64,000 nt of DNA, from NCBI GenBank assembly GCA_965232895.1, contig OZ247430.1, positions 496,001 to 560,000 on the forward strand, written 5' to 3'. A program made the translations under genes and the position numbers. The notes beneath the pieces are model-generated. The model was not told the origin of the DNA, searched no databases, and worked only from the letters and a program-made list of their open reading frames with translations. Every line of letters begins with the position of its first letter. Positions within the stretch are counted from its first letter, which is position 1. This document shows, in pieces, positions 24,350-33,060 of this stretch. The DNA is from Bin87 sp965232895. Lineage in GTDB: Bacteria; Chloroflexota; Dehalococcoidia; Lucifugimonadales; UBA3495.

Positions 24350-24540
24350 ACGAGATTGGCCGCGGCCAGTCTAAGCGGTAGCCACACGGGGCGCCATCGC
24401 TCGGTGTCAGCAATTGATGGGACGAATCTCCCGCAGACCGCGCCAGATCTACCCGGCCTGATCGACCCGTGAGCCACTGATCTTGCGGTACACGCGTACC
24501 GCGTTCGCCGACAAGTGGATGCAACAAGGCTCGTACTGAA

Positions 24541-24663
24541 CGCGCGAGGCCGGTCGGGAAGGAACTCCTCCACGTGGAGGTCTTCGACTGCCGCGAGCGT
24601 GGGGCCGAGGGCGACTTCGATGGTGCGTCGGCTGGCCTCATCGCTGAGATCCAGGCTGCCGTT
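24541..24663 (-). pseudogene. Orphan C-terminal fragment of a phosphotransferase paralogue
   Basis: Read on the minus strand, this segment gives NGSLDLSDEASRRTIEVALG, then PTLAAVEDLHVEEFLPDRPRA. It aligns without gaps to the C-terminus of the adjacent upstream gene (GGQLDFSDAQGRELAEAMLT, then RTLTAIEDLDAVEFLPGRASP). The rest of the duplicated gene is absent. The remaining sequence to 24350 shows no gene, only a palindrome GCGGTAC-acgc-GTACCGC at 24485-24502. Best read as the remains of a tandem duplication. Confidence 0.65.
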
Positions 24664-24665
24664 TC

Positions 24666-25787
24666 TTATGGAGAGGCCCTGCCGGGCAAAAACTCCACAG
24701 CGTCCAGGTCCTCGATGGCCGTCAGGGTACGGGTCAGCATTGCCTCGGCCAATTCCCGGCCCTGGGCGTCGCTGAAATCCAGTTGCCCTCCGGCGATTAT
24801 CGGGGTCTGAAAGCAACTGAGGATATTCTGACGGTAGCTGCGCCAGCATTCTTCGGGCGAAAGAGCCGTAGCCCCGACGCTCCGGACGATGTCGTGATAC
24901 TCGGCCACCGCCTCGGCCTCGACCGCCCGGCGAACCTCGACCGGTACGCTGGAGGAGAGGAAGTAGGCCACGTCGTACAGCCCACTGCGCACCCCGCACA
25001 CCTGCCAGTCAACGACGGCGAAATCATCGCTTCCGTCGGCGCTGAAGAACATATTCCCCAGCCTGAAATCGCCGTGGCTGAAAGTCAGCGGGCCGGCGGC
25101 AAGCGCGTCCATGTGCTCGATGAGATTTTCTCCATACTCCCGGGCCAGCCCCTTCATCCGGGGGGAGAACAGACTTCCAAAACGTTCGAAAGCGATCTCC
25201 AGGCTGGCCTGGTAAACACGCTGAACGAGGCGTCGACGTTCCGGCTTCGCAGAATCGTGGAAACGGGAAACCGGCGGCTGATCTACCCGGTTCCAATAGG
25301 CGCCGTGCATACGGGCGATGGCGCGCAAGGCCGTTTGCGCCTGCGCGGCGCTGGCTCCTGTGACCTGGTCCACGGTGGTCATGCCGCGAAGGTCCTCCAG
25401 AACCAGGACGAACCGATGGTCCCGATCGTCGAAATCACCGTGGAGCAACGCGGGGGAACGTATCGGCGCCTGACGCGCCATCTGTCCGTAGAAGGCATAT
25501 TCACGTTCGTACAACCGCAGCCGCCGGGCAGTCTGAACGGTTTCCGGGTGTGAGCTGTGCAGCTTGACTATTACCGATTCCGGAAAGACGCCGGCATCAC
25601 CGTGAAAGGACAAATGACAGCGGAGGATGGTTCCCACGAACCCCACGCCGGCGCCGATGTTTTCGACGGACACGGCCTCGATGTCATCCGCACCGGCCAG
25701 ACCGCCGGCGGCCAACGCCTGCTGCACCCAGGCAGCGGTTATGTCGTCCGCGGTTGCAGGTATTGCGGGACGCGATTCCATGGTCAT
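24666..25787 (-). CDS. Aminoglycoside phosphotransferase/ecdysteroid-kinase-like protein
   Basis: A 373-residue kinase-fold protein. FPESVIVKLHSSHPETVQTA contains the ATP-site lysine, FVLVLEDLRGM the hinge, FSHGDFRLGNMFF the catalytic loop (HGD) and DFAVVDWQVCGVRSGLYDVAYFL the Mg-binding Asp. This resembles EcKinase/APH proteins that phosphorylate small alcohols rather than true antibiotic kinases. The start at 25787 has no ribosome site; a second ATG two codons on lies about 7 nt after TACAAT and might be a leaderless start. A fragment of a paralogue follows its stop. Confidence 0.82.
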   Translation of the reverse strand: MTMESRPAIPATADDITAAWVQQALAAGGLAGADDIEAVSVENIGAGVGFVGTILRCHLSFHGDAGVFPESVIVKLHSSHPETVQTARRLRLYEREYAFYGQMARQAPIRSPALLHGDFDDRDHRFVLVLEDLRGMTTVDQVTGASAAQAQTALRAIARMHGAYWNRVDQPPVSRFHDSAKPERRRLVQRVYQASLEIAFERFGSLFSPRMKGLAREYGENLIEHMDALAAGPLTFSHGDFRLGNMFFSADGSDDFAVVDWQVCGVRSGLYDVAYFLSSSVPVEVRRAVEAEAVAEYHDIVRSVGATALSPEECWRSYRQNILSCFQTPIIAGGQLDFSDAQGRELAEAMLTRTLTAIEDLDAVEFLPGRASP

Positions 25788-25861
25788 ATTGTACGGGACG
25801 GGGACGGCAGGAGCGCGGATCGTGTAACCGATTCGGTTGGTTTACCCTGGGCAAAACTGCA

Positions 25862-25883
25862 GGGGCGAATGATGATTCGCCCC
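25862..25883. repeat. 22-bp palindromic repeat, copy 2
   Basis: GGGGCGAAT-gatg-ATTCGCCCC, same size and arms as at 14885-14906 and 41687-41708; preceded by TGCA, as in copy 3. Lies between two minus-strand genes. Confidence 0.75.
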
Positions 25884-25920
25884 CGCGGTAATCGCCACCG
25901 GAAGACCAGTCGCCTGCGAC

Positions 25921-27567
25921 CTAGTCAAAGCGGAACTTGGAGAAGGTGCCCTCCTCCTTGGTGATGAACTCCAGCAGGGCCGGGCGGCCGTCGACGTTGG
26001 CCTGCATGGCGCGCTCCATGGCCGGCTTGATCTCGTCCGGAGTCGTGATCTGCTCGGCGTAGGCCCCCAGAGCCAGAGCGACCCGATAGAAGTCGCCGCT
26101 GAGATCCTTCAGGCCGTAGCGTTCCACCGCCGTGGGAATCCGGCTGTCGGGGTAGATGGCCATGGTGGAGTTGTTCATCACCACCGTCGTGATGGGAATG
26201 TTGGCGCGGACGGCGGTCTCGACGTCCAGACCCACCATGCCGAAAGCGGCGTCGCCCATGAAGTTGATCACCATCTTCTCGGGAGCGGCCATCTTGGCGC
26301 CCATGGCCAGGCCGAGGCTATAGCCCAACTGGGTGGACTTGCCCCATCCAATGAAACTGCGAGGGGCGCGAGCTTCCCAGAAGGGAGACACCTGCTCGCG
26401 GGGACTGCCCGACTCGTGCGTGACAATGGTGTTGTCGAGGTCAACGGTGTGCATGATGTCCCAGACCACGCGGTAGGGGTTCAACGGGACCTCGTCGCTG
26501 GTGAGGCGAGGCAGCCATTCGGCCATCCACGCCTCACGGCTGGCGGTGATCTCATCAGCCAGGTCCTGGTTCGGCGCCTGCTGCTGCGCGCCCTGGGCCT
26601 TTAGTTCATCGATGAATTGCCGCAGGGCCAGCTTGGCGTCTCCAAGGATGGGGTAATCGGTACGGTGGTCCTTGTTGATGTCCGCGTCACCGTTGGTGAG
26701 GTGGATCAGGGTCTTGCCGGCCGGCATGGGAACCGTAAATCCGCTCTTGGTGAAGCTGACGCCCACGCCAAAGACCACGTCGGCGTTGGTGAGGAAACGG
26801 TGCACGGGGCCGGTCTGGCTGGAACCACCCACGCCCAGCGACAGAGGGTGATTCTCCGGGAAGGCGCTCTTCCCCTCCAGGGTGGTCATCACCGGGATCT
26901 GGAGGAACTCGGCCAATTCCATCAGCTCATCGGTGGCCTCGGCGTAGAGGACGCCCTGGCCGGCGTGGATGACCGGGCGATGGGCGGTGAGCAGGGCACG
27001 AACGCCACGAGTGACGGCCGCGGGGTCGGCGGCGACGCGCATTTTGGTCGGCGGGACGTAATCGAAGTCCTCTTCGCTGATCTGGTCGGACACCAGATCG
27101 GAGGGGATTTCCAGGAGAACGGGGCCGGGCTTACCGGACCGGAGCTTGGTGTACGCCTGACGGAAGAGCTCCGGAACCCGATCCGCGAAGTTGACGTGGG
27201 CGGCCCACTTGGTAATGGTGGAGTAGGCTTGCACAGGATGGAAGTTCGGTTCCACGCCGAGGCGATTCCGCGCGACGCCGGCCGGCAGCACGAGAATCGG
27301 CACGGAGTCGGCGTAGGCTTGAGCGACACCGCCGAAGGAGTTCTCGGCGCCGGGGCCGTTCTGGGCGAGGAAGATGCCGATTTTGTTGCCGTTGGTAATC
27401 CGGGAAAAGCCGTCGGCCATGTGCACCCCGGTGCGTTCCTGGCGGCAGACGACGGGGCGAATTCCGGCGATGGCCGCCGCCTCGATGAGCGGGTTCGAGG
27501 GCATGACGGCGATCCAGTCCACGCCTTCCATCTTCAATACGTTAGCTACAGCGGTGACTCCGTCCAC
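25921..27567 (-). CDS. Thiamine-diphosphate-dependent enzyme (acetolactate synthase-like family)
   Basis: 548 residues with the three-domain ThDP architecture. The activating Glu is in VVCRQERTGVHMADGFSRIT; the central domain follows GVRALLTAHRPVIHAGQGVL. The ThDP-Mg motif begins INFMGDAAFGMVGLDVETAV and ends VVMNNSTMAIY, with GDA in place of the common GDG. It resembles benzoylformate decarboxylase/oxalyl-CoA-type and other IlvB-like proteins; no small subunit follows, so it is not a typical acetolactate synthase. Start is GTG with GGAGG 9 nt upstream. Confidence 0.88.
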   Translation of the reverse strand: MDGVTAVANVLKMEGVDWIAVMPSNPLIEAAAIAGIRPVVCRQERTGVHMADGFSRITNGNKIGIFLAQNGPGAENSFGGVAQAYADSVPILVLPAGVARNRLGVEPNFHPVQAYSTITKWAAHVNFADRVPELFRQAYTKLRSGKPGPVLLEIPSDLVSDQISEEDFDYVPPTKMRVAADPAAVTRGVRALLTAHRPVIHAGQGVLYAEATDELMELAEFLQIPVMTTLEGKSAFPENHPLSLGVGGSSQTGPVHRFLTNADVVFGVGVSFTKSGFTVPMPAGKTLIHLTNGDADINKDHRTDYPILGDAKLALRQFIDELKAQGAQQQAPNQDLADEITASREAWMAEWLPRLTSDEVPLNPYRVVWDIMHTVDLDNTIVTHESGSPREQVSPFWEARAPRSFIGWGKSTQLGYSLGLAMGAKMAAPEKMVINFMGDAAFGMVGLDVETAVRANIPITTVVMNNSTMAIYPDSRIPTAVERYGLKDLSGDFYRVALALGAYAEQITTPDEIKPAMERAMQANVDGRPALLEFITKEEGTFSKFRFD

Positions 27568-27625
27568 AGTGGGGTTCCTCCAATATTAGGGCTCGCACGA
27601 ACGTGCAGGATTTCAGGATAGTGGC

Positions 27626-28339
27626 TCAGGCGATTTCGTTCAGAAAATCGTCCAGGGCAGCGTTGAATTCGTCCGGCTTTTCCACCATCGGGAAATGGCC
27701 GGCGTCTTTCATCTTGATGAGATTTGATCCGGGGACAGCGCGGTGGATCTCCTCCTCGTAGTCGCCGGTAGCCAGGGGATCGTCGATGCCCTGGATCAGC
27801 ATCAGGGGAGCTTCAAGAGTGTGGATCCGATCACGCACGTCGAAACGGTCGATAACCACGAGGTCGCCGTGCTGGGCCACGGGTCCCACCTCGCGATGTC
27901 GCTGCAACAGATGGGCGCGAAGGTCGGGCTCGACGAAGTGCATGATGCCGTCCATCATGCCCAGCCACTTCTCGTAGGTCGCCTCGTCCTCGGCGGCGTC
28001 AAGGCGGAACTGCAAGTCCTGGGGACGTCGCACCTTGGGACGCATGGCGATGGTCATCAGCGCCAGGCCTTTGACCTCTTCGGGGTAATCCAGGGCATAT
28101 TGCAAGGCGACACAGGCGCCCAGGGTGAAACCGCTCAAAACCAGGTCGCGGCGGTGTCCGCGAGCATGCAGCCAGCCGCGCAACCATTCCGTGTAACGTT
28201 CGACGCTGCTGCACGGGGCGCCATCCAAGTGGCCAGGCAGGTTGGGAGCCAGGCTGTTCGGGTAATGGTAGAGCTGGTTGATGTAGGAATCGGCGCAACC
28301 GCCGGCGCCGGGGCCGTGGATAAAAACAATCTGGGTCAT
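27626..28339 (-). CDS. Alpha/beta-hydrolase-fold protein with Thr at the nucleophile position
   Basis: 237 residues. The fold is recognised by IVFIHGPGAGGCADSYINQL, LAPNLPGHLDGAP, then APLMLIQGIDDPLATGDYEE (acid region) and MKDAGHFPMVEKPDEFNAAL (catalytic His). The elbow reads LVLSGFTLGACVALQYAL, GFTLG instead of GxSxG, with an ACC (Thr) codon. Thr nucleophiles are rare in this fold, so activity may be altered. The ATG at 28339 is preferred; a TTG four codons earlier is possible. Confidence 0.8.
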   Translation of the reverse strand: MTQIVFIHGPGAGGCADSYINQLYHYPNSLAPNLPGHLDGAPCSSVERYTEWLRGWLHARGHRRDLVLSGFTLGACVALQYALDYPEEVKGLALMTIAMRPKVRRPQDLQFRLDAAEDEATYEKWLGMMDGIMHFVEPDLRAHLLQRHREVGPVAQHGDLVVIDRFDVRDRIHTLEAPLMLIQGIDDPLATGDYEEEIHRAVPGSNLIKMKDAGHFPMVEKPDEFNAALDDFLNEIA

Positions 28340-28426
28340 GGAAACCTGCAAAAGACGGCCCTATGGGCCGGGTGCCGGCATTCTAGGGTGCGGCGGCTAT
28401 GGGGTCAAGGCGACGGGGGCGATGGT

Positions 28427-28852
28427 TCAACCGCCGGACCAACCGGTAACGCGCTCCGGAGTGATCCGTATGACCGGGTTGCCATCCAGGGGCATCTCGC
28501 GATATTGGGGGTACTTCTCGCGCAGTTTGGCGATGGCCGCCGGCGGGTCGGATCCGTCTTCGACCAGTTCCGCCCGACCCTGGACCAGCAGATACCAGAG
28601 CCGGGTCCAGTCCTCGTCGTAATGGTCGATTACCAGCGAGACCTGCGGATTGGCCAGTATGTTGCGCACGCGACGCAGGCCGGTGAGGCTCCCGCGCTTG
28701 GGTTTGGCGTCGAGGACCGAGTAGATGTGCAGCCCATCATAGGCGAAGCAGACCGGAATGACGTGAGGCCGGCCATTGGCGTCGGCGGTGGCCAGGTGCC
28801 CCACCGGGGTTTCGGACAGGCGCGCCGACTGCTCCGGGGTCAGGCTAACCAC
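28427..28852 (-). CDS. PPOX-class F420-dependent oxidoreductase-like protein
   Basis: A 141-residue split-barrel flavin/F420 protein. LSETPVGHLATADANGRPHV and IPVCFAYDGLHIYSVLDAKP are typical, followed by LRRVRNILANPQVSLVIDHY and WYLLVQGRAELVED. This pattern matches the Rv0121-like F420 group. A GTG start at 28852 overlaps the end of the upstream nnr gene by 8 bp and matches family length. Coenzyme could be F420 or FMN; substrate unknown. Confidence 0.82.
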   Translation of the reverse strand: MVSLTPEQSARLSETPVGHLATADANGRPHVIPVCFAYDGLHIYSVLDAKPKRGSLTGLRRVRNILANPQVSLVIDHYDEDWTRLWYLLVQGRAELVEDGSDPPAAIAKLREKYPQYREMPLDGNPVIRITPERVTGWSGG

Positions 28853-30437
28853 CAGTTGCTTCCGGGTTGCGCAGACCCGCCATGATGCGGGGGATGCGAT
28901 CCAGCAGGTCGCTGGCGATGACTCCGGCGTTGCCGAGCTCGGCGCGCACCTGATCGGCCGCCGCGCCGTGGAGGAAACCACCGAGCCGCGCAGCGTCGTA
29001 GGGGGCAAGCCCCTGGGCCATCAGCCCGCCGATGATGCCGGTAAGCACGTCACCCGTACCGCCGGCCGCCAGCGCCGGATTGGCGAAGGGAAGGACGCAG
29101 CCTGGTCCTTCCGGTGAAGCGACGATGCTGTGGGCTCCCTTGAGCAGCACCGTCTGTCGCCAGGCCGCGGCCGATTGGCTGGCGGCGCCGATGCGATCAG
29201 TCTGCACCTGCGGAGTCGACATCCCGGTAAGGGTCGACATCTCACCCGGGTGCGGCGTGAGCACGGCGGGAGCGCGCAAGCGGTACTCCCAGTTGGCGCA
29301 GCGGGAAAGGTTGTTCAATCCGTCAGCGTCAATGACCACTGGCAGCGACGGCGCGTCTCCGCCGCTTAACAGGAGATGAGCCATCAGGGTTGTGGTGCCG
29401 CTCGACCAACCCAGACCACAGCCCACTGCCAGCGCCGAGCAGTTGTCGATGCGTTCCCGTATCACGTCGGCGGCGGAGGGATCGATGCGTCCGTCAGCGT
29501 CTTCAGGGAGGGGCAGGTGGATGGTTTCCGTGAGTCGGGAGGCGGCGATGCGATACACCGATTCGGGAGCCGCGAGGGTCACGAGGCCGGCGCCGGCGCG
29601 GTGAGCGCCCCGGGCGGCCAGTGCAGCGGCGCCGACAAAGTTGCGAGAACCCGCGACGATCAACAGATGGCCGAAGGTTCCCTTGTGCGCAGTCAGGGGC
29701 CGGGCCGGAAGCAGGGCGCGGGCCGACTCCGGGGTCATCCACTCGGTGGGCAGACCAGCGTCGGCCGCGGCGGAAACCTCGTCCGGCAGGCCGATGCCAA
29801 GCACGGTTATGCGTCCGGCGAAGCCGGCCCCCGGGAAATTCGCGATGCCGTACTTGGGGTGGCAGAGGGCGAGGGTTTCGTCGGCGATGATTGTGCGCGG
29901 GTCAGCGTCTCCGGTGTCGGGGTTGACGCCGGTGGGAAGATCCACGGCGATGACGGGGAGAGCGGGCCGACCCGAACGGATTTCGTTGACCAGAGCGGTG
30001 ACATCTCCGACGAGGCCGTCCAGGGGACGATAGCGGCCGGCCCCAAGGATTGCGTCGACGACCGAGTCGCAACGGCGCAGCAAATCGCCCAGGTTGGGCA
30101 GTCCGTCATCGTCTGCCGAATCGTGCGCCGCGATACCGTAGGCCAGGGCATCGGTCATCTTCGGATCATCCGCCGGGCGTCCCCGCACGATGTAGCAGAA
30201 CACATCGGCGCCCCAGCGGGCCAGGTGCCGGGCGAGGACGAGGCCATCCGCGCCATTGTTGCCGGGACCGACCATGACGACGACCCGGCGGCCGGCGGCT
30301 CCGCCCATACGCTGCCTTATGCTGTGGGCGCAGGCCAAACCGGCGTTTTCCATCAGGGTGTCGGTGCTCACGCCGGCAGCTGCTGAGGCAGCCTCGAGAG
30401 CCTGCATTTCGGCGACGGTGACGACCTTGACGGTCAT
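28845..30437 (-). CDS. nnr: Bifunctional NAD(P)H-hydrate epimerase / ADP-dependent dehydratase
   Basis: Repairs NADHX/NADPHX, the hydrated damaged forms of the cofactors. 530 residues. The N-terminal YjeF_N epimerase has ALEAASAAAGVSTDTLMENA and MVGPGNNGADGLVLARHLAR. The C-terminal ribokinase-like dehydratase has HKGTFGHLLIVAGSRNFVGA, AVLTPHPGEMSTLTG, QTVLLKGAHSIVASPEG and NPALAAGGTGDVLTGIIGGL. Six bases downstream of acpS, overlapping the following PPOX gene. The acpS-nnr linkage is common in bacteria. Confidence 0.96.
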   Translation of the reverse strand: MTVKVVTVAEMQALEAASAAAGVSTDTLMENAGLACAHSIRQRMGGAAGRRVVVMVGPGNNGADGLVLARHLARWGADVFCYIVRGRPADDPKMTDALAYGIAAHDSADDDGLPNLGDLLRRCDSVVDAILGAGRYRPLDGLVGDVTALVNEIRSGRPALPVIAVDLPTGVNPDTGDADPRTIIADETLALCHPKYGIANFPGAGFAGRITVLGIGLPDEVSAAADAGLPTEWMTPESARALLPARPLTAHKGTFGHLLIVAGSRNFVGAAALAARGAHRAGAGLVTLAAPESVYRIAASRLTETIHLPLPEDADGRIDPSAADVIRERIDNCSALAVGCGLGWSSGTTTLMAHLLLSGGDAPSLPVVIDADGLNNLSRCANWEYRLRAPAVLTPHPGEMSTLTGMSTPQVQTDRIGAASQSAAAWRQTVLLKGAHSIVASPEGPGCVLPFANPALAAGGTGDVLTGIIGGLMAQGLAPYDAARLGGFLHGAAADQVRAELGNAGVIASDLLDRIPRIMAGLRNPEATGG

Positions 30438-30443
30438 GGCGTG

Positions 30444-30878
30444 TCAACCGGCCTGGGGAGCAAGATCGTCGCCCCAGAGGGTTGCTCTCGCGGCTTCCAG
30501 GGATTCCGGGGTGTCGGGGCGCAGGGCGACCGCAACGACCATGGCAAACCCGCGGGAATGGGAGAGGCTGATGGCGATTTCAGTGACGCCCAACCGTTCA
30601 GCGCGACGGCGGGCCCGACCGTGGAGCCGAGCGCTAGGGGCGCCGCTGAGAGCGCGGACGACCTCGACATCGCGCCAGCCGACGCCACGAAAACCGGTGC
30701 CCAGGGACTTCATCACGGCCTCTTTCGCCGCGAAACGCGCCGCCAGGTTGGGCGCGCGGCCGCGGCAATAGGCAATTTCCCCAGGGGTGAAAATGCGACG
30801 CAGGAACCGATCTCCATAGCGGTCCAGGACACTGGCCACGCGATCGATCTCTATGAAGTCAACACCGGTGGAGAGCAT
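30444..30878 (-). CDS. acpS: Holo-[acyl-carrier-protein] synthase
   Basis: Transfers 4'-phosphopantetheine from CoA to apo-ACP. 144 residues, slightly longer than the usual 120-130 because of a C-terminal extension. STGVDFIEIDRVASVLDRYG carries the Mg-binding Asp, and ARFAAKEAVMKSLGTGFRGV the second metal site Glu and the KEA helix. EIAISLSHSRGFAMVVAVAL closes the fold. It is followed by nnr and preceded by metF, all on the minus strand with short gaps. Confidence 0.94.
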   Translation of the reverse strand: MLSTGVDFIEIDRVASVLDRYGDRFLRRIFTPGEIAYCRGRAPNLAARFAAKEAVMKSLGTGFRGVGWRDVEVVRALSGAPSARLHGRARRRAERLGVTEIAISLSHSRGFAMVVAVALRPDTPESLEAARATLWGDDLAPQAG

Positions 30879-30901
30879 GGGCGATCAGCAGCCCGGCTGG
30901 A

Positions 30902-31780
30902 TCAATCTCCGCCGTGGCCCCCGATGTGCAGGTCGCTCAATATGTGCGACACCGAGTAGGTGCGATTGAGGACGTAGAAGTGGATGCCCGGCACGCCGTT
31001 GGCCCACAGGTCTTCGGCCTGGCGGGTGGCATGTTCGATGCCGATTTCGCGCACGGCTCGATTGTCTTCGGAGAAGCGCTCCAGGCGAGCGTCCAGTTGG
31101 GACGGGATCGTTGCCCCGCAGAGCGAGGTGAAGCGCCGGATCTGCGGAGTGCTCAAGATGGGCAGCACGCCGGGGATGATGGGGATGGTAATCCCGGCGG
31201 CGGCGGCGCGGTCCAGCAGCTCATAGAAGTAACTGTTGTCGTAAAAGAGCTGGGTGATGAGAAAATCCGCGCCGAGGTCCTGCTTGAGGCGGGCGTACGC
31301 GATGTCCGAATTCAGGCTGATCGATTCGGTGTGGCCTTCCGGGTAACAGGCGCCGGCGACGCCAAAGTCGAAATTGGCGCGTATGTGCTCGATCAGTTCG
31401 GTGGCATGGGTGAATTCGTCCGCGCCGGGCGGTTCATCTTCGGATCCCGGGGGACGATCGCCGCGGAGGGCGATGACATTATCGATGCCGGCCGCCTGGA
31501 GGCGCTGGAGCACGCCGTGTACTTCTTCCCGTCCCTGGGCGACGCAGGTCAGGTGGGCCATTACTTCCATGTCACCGCGCCGCTTGAGGCTCATGGTGAT
31601 CTCTTCCGTAAAGGCCCTCGTGCCCCCTCCGGCCCCGTAGGTGACGGACACGAAGTCAGGGGAGAATCGCTGCAGGCGATTGGCGACGTCGACGACGCCG
31701 GGGACGCCATCGGCTTCCCGCGGCGGGAAGAATTCGAAGGAAATGGTTCTCCGGTTGCTGAGGATGTCTTTGATTTTCAA
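30902..31780 (-). CDS. metF: Methylenetetrahydrofolate reductase
   Basis: FAD-dependent reduction of 5,10-methylene-THF to 5-methyl-THF for methionine. 292 residues, normal length. TISFEFFPPREADGV has the catalytic Glu, followed by FVSVTYGAGGGTRAFTEEIT, MAHLTCVAQGREEV, NVIALRGDRPPG, GADFLITQLFYDNSYFYELL and IPIIPGVLPILSTPQIRRF. The start codon is TTG. Forms a minus-strand run with acpS and nnr. Confidence 0.96.
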   Translation of the reverse strand: MKIKDILSNRRTISFEFFPPREADGVPGVVDVANRLQRFSPDFVSVTYGAGGGTRAFTEEITMSLKRRGDMEVMAHLTCVAQGREEVHGVLQRLQAAGIDNVIALRGDRPPGSEDEPPGADEFTHATELIEHIRANFDFGVAGACYPEGHTESISLNSDIAYARLKQDLGADFLITQLFYDNSYFYELLDRAAAAGITIPIIPGVLPILSTPQIRRFTSLCGATIPSQLDARLERFSEDNRAVREIGIEHATRQAEDLWANGVPGIHFYVLNRTYSVSHILSDLHIGGHGGD

Positions 31781-31857
31781 TCCAATAAATCCAAAATGGC
31801 CAACCTAGGCATAGGCAGCAATTGTGCAGTGATGGGAAACGCTACGGCGGCGAGGTT

Positions 31858-32637
31858 TCAGAATTCGGGATTTCGCTTTTCCTTGAACGACTGAATGCCC
31901 TCACGGGGGTGGCTCGACGTGGCGAACACATGGGTGAAGGTCGCGCCTTCCAGAGCGACGCCGTCCTTGAGGGGGAGGTCCTGGCTCCGCCGGGCCAGGG
32001 ATTTCATCAGGCTCAAACCCACCCGGCTCTTGGCGCGCAGGCCTTCAAGAATCAATTCCAGCTCATTCTCGAGGTATTCCGACGGAGCGGAACGAAGCGC
32101 CAGGCCCCACTCGACGGCTTCTTTGCCGGACAGCCACCGGCCGGTGGTCAGCAGCTCCATGGCGCGGGGCATGCCGACCCGTCGCGGCAGGCGCTGGGTG
32201 GAGCCTCCGCCCGGGATCAACCCGAAGTTGGCGTGCTGGTCACCGATACGCGCGTCCTCGGCAACGACGGCCATGTCACAGGCCATCATCAGCTCCATAC
32301 CGCCGGCCAGAGCGTAGCCATGCACCACGGCGACGGTCGGGACGGGCATTGCCTCCAGGGCGAAGAACGCGTCGTTGAGGGCGGTCACGTAGTCTGGCAA
32401 CAGGGACAGGTCGTCGAATACCCGGTCGAAGTACAGCAGGTCGGCGCCGGCGCAAAAGCCGCGACCCTCACCGCGAACGACCATTGCCTTGACGGAGGGA
32501 TCAGCGCTGACAGCGGCGACAGCGTCAGAAAACTCGGCGAGCAGATCCGGGTTGAGCGCATTGAGTGCGTCCGGGCGGTTGAGGCAGAGCGTGGCGACGC
32601 GGTCTCCCACCGAAAGCGTAATATTGCTATACTCCAT
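31858..32637 (-). CDS. Enoyl-CoA hydratase/isomerase (crotonase) family protein
   Basis: A 259-residue crotonase-fold protein. Oxyanion-hole segments are GRGFCAGADLLYFDRVFDD and HGYALAGGMELMMACDMAV; the active-site loop reads NFGLIPGGGSTQRLPRRVGM. The PE dipeptide that carries the first catalytic Glu in hydratases is not evident (IGDQHANFGL instead), so it may be another crotonase reaction. GGAG lies shortly before the ATG at 32637. A TATAGT at 32691-32686 could be its -10. Confidence 0.88.
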   Translation of the reverse strand: MEYSNITLSVGDRVATLCLNRPDALNALNPDLLAEFSDAVAAVSADPSVKAMVVRGEGRGFCAGADLLYFDRVFDDLSLLPDYVTALNDAFFALEAMPVPTVAVVHGYALAGGMELMMACDMAVVAEDARIGDQHANFGLIPGGGSTQRLPRRVGMPRAMELLTTGRWLSGKEAVEWGLALRSAPSEYLENELELILEGLRAKSRVGLSLMKSLARRSQDLPLKDGVALEGATFTHVFATSSHPREGIQSFKEKRNPEF

Positions 32638-32714
32638 TCGATCTCCTGCCTCAGCGATCCGGTTCCCGGAACCATAAGTGCCCATACTATACCAGACCTA
32701 TTATCACGTCATTG

Positions 32715-33026
32715 ATGACCAGTCCGGTCACAGCCCGCTTGCGCGTAAGGGTGCAACCCAATGCTTCCCGGGCGGAGATCGCAGGCTGGTATGACGGCGC
32801 GCTGCGGGTGCGGACCACCGCTTCCCCGGTTAGCGGCCAAGCCAATCGGGCAGTGACGGAGATGCTGGCGAGCGCCATGGGCATCCCCCGGTCCGGTGTT
32901 AGCGTGGTGCGGGGCCACGGCGCCCGGGAAAAGATTATGGAAATAGTCGGTATCGACGATTCGGAAATGCTGCGCCGCCTGGATGAGTCGATGGCATCCC
33001 ATAAACGGGCGGCGGCGCCCTGCTGA
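32715..33026 (+). CDS. DUF167/YggU family protein
   Basis: 103 residues in the small DUF167 alpha-beta fold: RLRVRVQPNASRAEIAGWYD, ALRVRTTASPVSGQANRAVT and VSVVRGHGAREKIMEIVG fit the family pattern. Its biochemical role is unknown. ATG at 32715 used; a TTG lies one codon earlier. Divergent from the crotonase gene, and followed closely by a phosphatase gene. Confidence 0.9.
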   Translation: MTSPVTARLRVRVQPNASRAEIAGWYDGALRVRTTASPVSGQANRAVTEMLASAMGIPRSGVSVVRGHGAREKIMEIVGIDDSEMLRRLDESMASHKRAAAPC

Positions 33027-33060
33027 CGACAGACAGGTTGGCCAGAACACGGAGCGACCC

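Noticed and set aside
24350..24540. Small protein gene between radC and the kinase fragment
   Set aside because: Open frames here lack ribosome sites and family features; only a short palindrome is seen.
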